40,699 bases of DNA, taken from Planctomycetota bacterium. Its GTDB lineage: Bacteria; Planctomycetota; Phycisphaerae; WQYP01. The translations under genes and the position numbers were made by a program. Location of the stretch: assembly GCA_021810145.1 (NCBI GenBank), contig JAJZJL010000026.1, forward strand, positions 1 through 40,699. The letters run 5' to 3'. Below, piece by piece: positions 35,908-40,699 of this stretch (the stretch's first letter is position 1; each line of letters begins with the position of its first letter). The notes below the pieces were generated by a model that was given only the letters and a program-made list of their open reading frames with translations, ran no database searches and was not told the DNA's origin.

Positions 35908-37038
35908 TTATCGGCCGGCCAGCGATATATTCCGCCCCATCGCATCAGCTTCAAACAAGTGGCACTTTTCCATAGCCACAAAAAAGGAACCCGGTGATTG
36001 CGGGCGGATACCCGCAAGATGATGCGCATCGGTGCGGCAGACCATTTGTCTTTGATTGGCCAAGGTAAAGTAGACATCCACCTTATCGCCCAATGGCTCA
36101 ATAACGCTGACGGTTCCACGGATGCAATTGCCCGTGCCGGCGAATCGTCCTTCATTGCACAGCGACATGGACTCGGGCCGCACGCCCAGAATAATCGGCC
36201 CATCTCCGCGGCCGCCGAGGTTATCCACTATTTTCGCCGGCAGAATCAGGCTTTGATCCCCAAATACAAACGTGCAACCGTTCTGCAGATTACCGCTGAA
36301 GAAATTCATCGGGGGTGTACCGACAAAGGATGCCACAAACCGATTAACGGGGCGCTCATAGACTTCCAGTGGTGCGGCACACTGTTGAATCAGGCCGTCT
36401 TTCATGACCACAATGCGATCACCCAGTGTCATGGCTTCTTCCTGATCATGCGTGACGTAAAGGGTTGTGGTTTGCAACCGCAGGTGGAGCTTTTTTATTT
36501 CCGAACGCGTTTCCACCCGCAGCTTGGCATCCAGGTTTGACAGCGGCTCATCAAATAGAAACGCCTTGGGGTCGCGGACAATGGCCCGCCCCACCGCCAC
36601 CCGCTGCCGCTGACCTCCGGAGAGAGCCTTTGGTTTCCGATTCAGATAATCCGTCAAACCAAGAATGGCGGCGGCCTCGCGGACGCGCTGGTCGATGGCC
36701 TGTTTGGTCAGCCCCAGTTCCCGCCGGCGCAACTGCAGAGAAAAAGCCATGTTTTTATAAACGCTCATGTGCGGATACAGCGCGTAATTCTGAAATACCA
36801 TGGCGATATCGCGATCCTTCGGGGCCACATCATTGACCACGCGGCCACCAATACTCAGGGTTCCCTCTGAAATTTCCTCCAGTCCGGCCACCATGCGCAG
36901 CGTGGTGGTTTTGCCGCAGCCCGATGGCCCCACAAGCACAACAAACTCCCGATCCTTGATCGTAAGGTTGATGCTGTTGACCGCGCGCACGCCGCCGGGA
37001 TATATCTTGGAAACATCTTTGAGTTCAACGGTCGCCAT
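35908..37038 (-). CDS. ugpC: Carbohydrate ABC-transporter ATP-binding protein (UgpC/MsmX/MalK type)
   Basis: A 376-aa ATPase of the CUT1 sugar importer group. Walker A GPSGCGKTT is at 37-45, the Q-loop VFQNYALYPHMSVYKNMAF at 81-99, the ABC signature LSGGQRQR at 139-146, Walker B FLFDEPLSNLDAKLR at 160-174 and the switch histidine in YVTHDQEEAMTLGD. A C-terminal MalK-like TOBE regulatory part (about 240-376) includes LGVRPESMSL. ATG 37038 follows GGAGGAGAAC about 8-13 nt upstream. No permease or binding protein is next to it, which fits a multitask ATPase such as MsmX shared by several importers; that is inference. The substrate is unknown. Confidence 0.92.
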   Translation of the reverse strand: MATVELKDVSKIYPGGVRAVNSINLTIKDREFVVLVGPSGCGKTTTLRMVAGLEEISEGTLSIGGRVVNDVAPKDRDIAMVFQNYALYPHMSVYKNMAFSLQLRRRELGLTKQAIDQRVREAAAILGLTDYLNRKPKALSGGQRQRVAVGRAIVRDPKAFLFDEPLSNLDAKLRVETRSEIKKLHLRLQTTTLYVTHDQEEAMTLGDRIVVMKDGLIQQCAAPLEVYERPVNRFVASFVGTPPMNFFSGNLQNGCTFVFGDQSLILPAKIVDNLGGRGDGPIILGVRPESMSLCNEGRFAGTGNCIRGTVSVIEPLGDKVDVYFTLANQRQMVCRTDAHHLAGIRPQSPGSFFVAMEKCHLFEADAMGRNISLAGR

Positions 37039-37357
37039 GGATGAATGTTCTCCTCCAATGACACTGCACCGGTCATAGCCGATATTGGGTTTCTGATTCT
37101 GTGTGGCCTTCAGAACCAGCAAACCGCTGTATCATCGGGAAAAATGGCTATAAGTTCAATAGTGCCAAGCAAATTGCCGTTTTACGCCCGGGGAAGATAC
37201 CCATCGCGTTCGCCGGTTGATCAACACCTCCAGCATGCTATTCCCCGGAAATCACAGCAACGGCCTGCTCATCCGCTGCAATACGTGCCGTTGGGACTCA
37301 GCTTTTGGCGCGGGTTAAGGCCAAACCTCCACGCAACGCGCCTGATACCCCGAGCTT
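37039..37357. other. Intergenic region between polA and the ABC ATPase gene
   Basis: About 320 bp with no supported gene, between two - strand genes. The ribosome binding site of the ATPase gene is at its left edge. No clear terminator for polA is visible. Confidence 0.4.
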
Positions 37358-40219
37358 CTATTTGGCGTCCAGCCAGTTGTCGGCCCAGTGGATTTCAACT
37401 TTTAGCGGCACGGTCAGGACGATGGCCTGTTCCATCTGATTCCGGACCAGGGCGGCAAATTCGTCCACTGCGGTGCATTGGCATTCAAAGACCAGTTCAT
37501 CGTGCACCTGCAGCAGCAGTTTGATTCTCGGATCACCATGGATCATTCTGGCTATGCGAACCATGGCCTGCTTGATTAAATCCGCCGCCGAACCCTGGAT
37601 GACGGTGTTGACCGCGGCTCTCTGGCCGAAGTTACGGACTGATTGCTGGCTGGAGGTTATTTCCGGGATGGGCCGCCGGCGGCCAAGAATGGTGGTGACA
37701 AAGCCGTGCTGTTCGGCTTGCGCAATGCAATCATGGGAAAACGCGGCGATGCCGGGAAAGCGCTGCTTATAGGCGGCGATAAATGCTTCGGCCTGCGCCT
37801 GCGAGATTTTCAACACCCGTTTGAGGCCGAAGGCGGTTTGGCCGTAAATAATGCCAAAGTTAACCGTTTTGGCCACGCGGCGCATGTCTGCGGTAACCTG
37901 CTCCGGAGCAACATGATAAATTTCAGTGGCGACAAACTGATGGATGTCCTGATTACGGGCGAAGGCGTCGATCAGTGCCGGTTCCCGGCAGTAATGGGCC
38001 ATGACACGCAATTCAATCTGGGAATAGTCGGCGGCCAGAAGCACCTGATCCGGGCCGCCGGCAATGAAAGCGCGGCGAATTTCCCGGCCCTCATCAGTAC
38101 GGATGGGAATGTTCTGCAAATTGGGGTTGCTGCTGGAAAGGCGCCCGGTTTCGGCGACCGTCTGATTAAACTGGGCATGAACACGTCCCGAAAGAGCCGC
38201 TTCCTGAATCAGTGAATCCACATATGTGTTTTTTAATTTTCCAAGCTGCCTGTATTCCAGCACCAGCGCCGGCACCGGATGCTGGTCCGCCAGAGATTCC
38301 AGCACATCCACGTTGGTGCTGTATCCGGTTTTGGTCTTTTTCCCGCTGGGCAGGTGAAGCTTTTCAAAAAGAACTTCGGCAAGCTGTTTGGGCGAATCCG
38401 GATTGAAATCACTCTGGGCCGCTTCCAGGATTTGCCGCCGCAGAGAATCAATTTTCTTTCCCAGCCGGATGCTTAAATCACCAAGATGCCGCGCATTGAC
38501 TTTAATACCGGCGGCTTCCATCTCGGCGAGAATTTCCACCAGTGGCATTTCCAGATCAAAAAAAAGCTTCTCCATTTTTAACGCGCCGATCAGCGGAAAC
38601 AACACCACCGCCAGACGATAGGTAACATCCGCATCTTCCGCGGCGTAGCGCGTGGCGCGATCAAGCGGCACATCCGCAAAGCTCCCCTGCTTGCTGCCGG
38701 ATCCGATCAGATCGGAAATGGGTATGGGCCGCAGTTTAAGATAATCCGCCGCCAGAGAATCCATGGACAGACTCTGGCGGGCGGCATCAACCAGGTAACC
38801 GGCGACCATGGTATCAAAATAAATGCCGTTCAGCGGCATATTAAATCGGCGTAGCACATGCATGTCATACTTTAAATTCTGGCCGATTTTGCGAACGCTT
38901 TTATCCGCCAGCAGCGGTGCCAACCGGGCGGATACGTCCGAAACGGTAAGTTCACAGCCCGGCCCCATAACCGGAATGTACCAGGCAAGGCCTTCACTGG
39001 CGGCCAGCGAGATACCGCAAAGCCGGGATTGCAGCGCGGAAAGGGAATCGGTTTCCGTATCCACCGCCAGCCAGCGGTCAGGATTGGCATTCAGCCGTGC
39101 ATGAATTTCCCCCAGCATGGCTTCCAGAGCGGAAACACTGTTCACCAGACGATAATCACCCTGCACTTCCCGCAGTTCCGCGGGAATTGCCGATGGCACC
39201 TGGGAGGAAAGGTTGTGGGACATTTCTGCTGCAGCATGATCCGGAGAGTCAAACAAACCCTTGGCTGCAACCGCGGCAGGCGGCCGGGCGGCAGTGGTGC
39301 CAACGGAACTGGCTGGTTTTACAACACCTACGTCTGTCTGCGCGGGCGTAATGCCGAAGGCCTGTTGCGTTTGCTTTAATACCGGCAGGAGGCGTTGAAA
39401 CTGCAATTCATGAAAGACACTTTCCAATTTTGCCAGCGAAGCGGGATCAAATTGCGCTGTTGGCAATTCCAGCGGCACATCAAACTGCAAACGCACCAGC
39501 TCTCGGGATTGTGCCAGAATCGGCAGATTATCACGCAACGCCTGGCCGATTTTGCCGGAAATTTCATCGGCGTGAGCGATGAGATTATCCAGATTGCCGA
39601 ATTGGGCAATCCACTTGGCGGCGGTTTTGGGGCCGACGCCGGGAATGCCGGGGATGTTATCCGCGGTATCACCGGTCAATGCCAGCACATCCGCGGCCTG
39701 CTGCGGGGAATAGCCTTTGCTTTGCATTAATGCGGCGGCATCAATGGTTTCACCGGATTGAATGTCGTAAAGCCGAACCTTATCGCCGACAAGCTGGTCG
39801 AGGTCTTTATCGCGTGAGCAGATAAAAATATCCGGTGGATCAGCCTGGGTCAGTTCGCGTTGTACCAGCGTGGCAATGACATCATCGGCTTCAAATCCGG
39901 CAACGCGCAGCGTGGGCAGTGCCATGGCATTTGCGATACTCATGATGCGCTCAATTTGCGGGCGCATATCATCGGGCATGGGTTTGCGATGCGCTTTGTA
40001 TTGCGCATCCACAAGATCGCGACCGCTGGAGCCTGCGTCCATCGCCAGAATCAGCCGGGACGGCTTTTTCGCCTGCAGCAGTTTCAGCAGGGCGGAAACA
40101 AATCCGAATGTGGCATTGGTGGGTTCACCGGAGGGGGCATTCAGGGGTGGTAAGGCATAATATGCCCGATAAATCTGGGCATGGCCGTCAATGACGTAAA
40201 GTGTCTGGGGCGTAGTCAT
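37358..40219 (-). CDS. polA: DNA polymerase I
   Basis: A 953-aa three-domain polymerase for Okazaki-fragment processing and repair. The 5'-3' exonuclease spans about residues 1-295 (YVIDGHAQIYRAYYA, EADDVIATL, CSRDKDLDQLV, TGDTADNIPGIPGVG). A linker of about 60 residues follows. The 3'-5' exonuclease has an intact proofreading set: D387-T-E389 (LAVDTETDS), NLKYDMHVL and YAAEDADVTYRL. The polymerase domain carries motif A ADYSQIELR (D731), motif B RRVAKTVNFGIIYGQTAFG and motif C VHDELVFE (D907, E908). The length is like Escherichia coli PolI, and proofreading should be active, unlike in Taq or Bacillus-type enzymes. ATG 40219 has no clear ribosome binding site. A perfect DnaA box lies 30 bp upstream. 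Confidence 0.97.
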   Translation of the reverse strand: MTTPQTLYVIDGHAQIYRAYYALPPLNAPSGEPTNATFGFVSALLKLLQAKKPSRLILAMDAGSSGRDLVDAQYKAHRKPMPDDMRPQIERIMSIANAMALPTLRVAGFEADDVIATLVQRELTQADPPDIFICSRDKDLDQLVGDKVRLYDIQSGETIDAAALMQSKGYSPQQAADVLALTGDTADNIPGIPGVGPKTAAKWIAQFGNLDNLIAHADEISGKIGQALRDNLPILAQSRELVRLQFDVPLELPTAQFDPASLAKLESVFHELQFQRLLPVLKQTQQAFGITPAQTDVGVVKPASSVGTTAARPPAAVAAKGLFDSPDHAAAEMSHNLSSQVPSAIPAELREVQGDYRLVNSVSALEAMLGEIHARLNANPDRWLAVDTETDSLSALQSRLCGISLAASEGLAWYIPVMGPGCELTVSDVSARLAPLLADKSVRKIGQNLKYDMHVLRRFNMPLNGIYFDTMVAGYLVDAARQSLSMDSLAADYLKLRPIPISDLIGSGSKQGSFADVPLDRATRYAAEDADVTYRLAVVLFPLIGALKMEKLFFDLEMPLVEILAEMEAAGIKVNARHLGDLSIRLGKKIDSLRRQILEAAQSDFNPDSPKQLAEVLFEKLHLPSGKKTKTGYSTNVDVLESLADQHPVPALVLEYRQLGKLKNTYVDSLIQEAALSGRVHAQFNQTVAETGRLSSSNPNLQNIPIRTDEGREIRRAFIAGGPDQVLLAADYSQIELRVMAHYCREPALIDAFARNQDIHQFVATEIYHVAPEQVTADMRRVAKTVNFGIIYGQTAFGLKRVLKISQAQAEAFIAAYKQRFPGIAAFSHDCIAQAEQHGFVTTILGRRRPIPEITSSQQSVRNFGQRAAVNTVIQGSAADLIKQAMVRIARMIHGDPRIKLLLQVHDELVFECQCTAVDEFAALVRNQMEQAIVLTVPLKVEIHWADNWLDAK

Positions 40220-40248
40220 GGCTGAATTTTAACCCAAGTCGCTACGAT

Positions 40249-40257
40249 TGTGGATAA
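40249..40257 (-). promoter_or_regulatory. DnaA box upstream of polA
   Basis: TGTGGATAA on the + strand is a perfect TTATCCACA on the - strand, 30 bp before the polA start. A second near-match (one mismatch) lies at 40385-40393. About 0.3 perfect sites would be expected by chance in a window this size, so it is suggestive only. Confidence 0.35.
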
Positions 40258-40306
40258 ACGCAACCAATGCGGGTCACATTGCGTATTGATTATGCGGTTG
40301 ATTAAA

Positions 40307-40380
40307 AGGCCGGAGTGGGATTCGAACCCACGAATCGCGGATTTGCAATCCGCTCCCTTAGTCCACTCGGGCATCCGGCC
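40307..40380 (-). tRNA. tRNA-Cys (anticodon GCA)
   Basis: A 74-nt cloverleaf on the - strand. The acceptor stem is GGCCGGA/TCCGGCC with a T discriminator, the identity base of tRNA-Cys. The anticodon stem-loop GCGGA-TTGCAAA-TCCGC gives GCA, and the T arm is GTGGGTTCGAATCCCAC. CCA is not encoded. Confidence 0.96.
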
Positions 40381-40396
40381 GGCTCGTGGATAATTT

Positions 40397-40425
40397 ATAA
40401 TAGGATAAGTAGGCCGAGCCGACAA
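40397..40425 (-). promoter_or_regulatory. Promoter of tRNA-Cys
   Basis: On the - strand TTGTCG (complement of 40420-40425, 4 of 6) and TATTAT (complement of 40397-40402, 5 of 6) are spaced by 17 nt. Transcription would begin about 10 nt before the mature tRNA end at 40380. Confidence 0.55.
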
Positions 40426-40495
40426 CTGCCGGGGCGTAAAAATCGGCTATAGACTTGCAGTTTTGGGCGTGGTATCGTAAATTGCTTGGCTCGGC

Positions 40496-40568
40496 GGGCA
40501 GATAGCTCAGCTGGTAGAGCAAAGGACTGAAAATCCTTGTGTCGCCGGTTCGATTCCGGCTCTGCCCA
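40496..40568 (+). tRNA. tRNA-Phe (anticodon GAA)
   Basis: A 73-nt cloverleaf. The acceptor stem is GGGCAGA/TCTGCCC with an A discriminator. The D arm is GCTCAGCTGGTAGAGC, the anticodon stem-loop AAGGA-CTGAAAA-TCCTT gives GAA, and the T arm is GCCGGTTCGATTCCGGC. CCA is not encoded. It is transcribed away from tRNA-Cys. Confidence 0.97.
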
Positions 40569-40638
40569 GTGTAAAATACGTCCCGTACCGATGAAACGGC
40601 TGAAGCGCATCGGAAAACTGGACGGCGGTAGAATATTT

Positions 40639-40699
40639 TCCGCGGTAGCTCAATGGTAGAGTCCCGGCGCGCCGGGATTAACCGATGAGGAACTGGGGT
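40639..40699 (+). other. tRNA-like 5' half, abnormal or truncated
   Basis: TCCGCGG TA GCTCAATGGTAGAGT (from 40639) looks like a tRNA acceptor strand, positions 8-9 and D arm, and the spacing after tRNA-Phe fits a tRNA cluster. Where the anticodon arm should be there is a perfect 16-bp palindrome, TCCCGGCGCGCCGGGA (40662-40677), with no U33 and no 7-nt loop. The window ends before a T arm could appear. It may be a tRNA pseudogene, an interrupted tRNA or an assembly fault. Confidence 0.35.

Noticed and set aside
40664-40675. GGCGCGCC site inside the palindrome considered as a cloning or adapter trace
   Set aside because: An 8-bp rare-cutter site can occur naturally in GC-rich DNA, and no vector sequence flanks it.

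Overview
The window looks like a chromosomal piece of a Planctomycetota bacterium, most likely Phycisphaerae-like. The pointers are a prepilin-type protein with the very hydrophobic [17 protein letters not shown] start that is abundant in that class, a secreted HAF-repeat protein ending in a PEP-CTERM-like tail, a split type II secretion-like pseudopilin operon, and a dnaA gene not next to dnaN. The assignment is an inference from protein style; no rRNA is present. The standard code is used, with ATG, GTG and TTG starts.

Layout. 1-15.4 kb, all + strand: a flippase-like membrane protein, a giant cyclic beta-1,2-glucan synthase (2922 aa) with its own promoter, a tandem GNAT acetyltransferase, an AT-rich DnaA-box-bearing intergenic region (candidate oriC or dnaA autoregulatory region), dnaA, and xylulokinase. 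15.4-19.8 kb, sparse and accessory: a prepilin-like surface protein, an unrecognised 130-aa protein, a DUF3800 gene broken by a one-base frameshift in an A7 run, a nested hairpin, and tRNA-Ser(CGA) with a terminator. 19.8-23.6 kb: rlmN, then the HAF-repeat/PEP-CTERM-like gene flanked by two ~113-bp direct repeats.

23.6-29.9 kb, - strand: a compact type II secretion/type IV-pilus-like cluster. In transcription order it has a short GspE-type ATPase, an ECF sigma factor, a probable membrane anti-sigma protein, two GspF-type platform proteins and three small pseudopilin-like proteins resembling the GspI/J/K tip set. It has no local secretin and no major pseudopilin. 30.1-40.2 kb is mostly housekeeping or catabolism: hemL, a divergently transcribed LexA/CI-like autoproteolytic repressor with a palindromic operator over its own promoter, aroK, a fucU/rhaB deoxysugar pair, a sugar-ABC ATPase (UgpC/MsmX type) and polA with an intact proofreading site. 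The right end has tRNA-Cys(GCA) and tRNA-Phe(GAA), diverging, and an abnormal tRNA-like 5' half cut by the window edge.

The most unusual items are the sigma/anti-sigma pair embedded in a minimal pseudopilus operon whose ATPase has lost its tetra-cysteine zinc module, the repeat-flanked HAF gene whose repeats differ mainly at synonymous positions of one reading frame, and the frameshifted DUF3800 gene. No clear case of a wholly new system can be proven from sequence alone; the pseudopilus operon is the best candidate.
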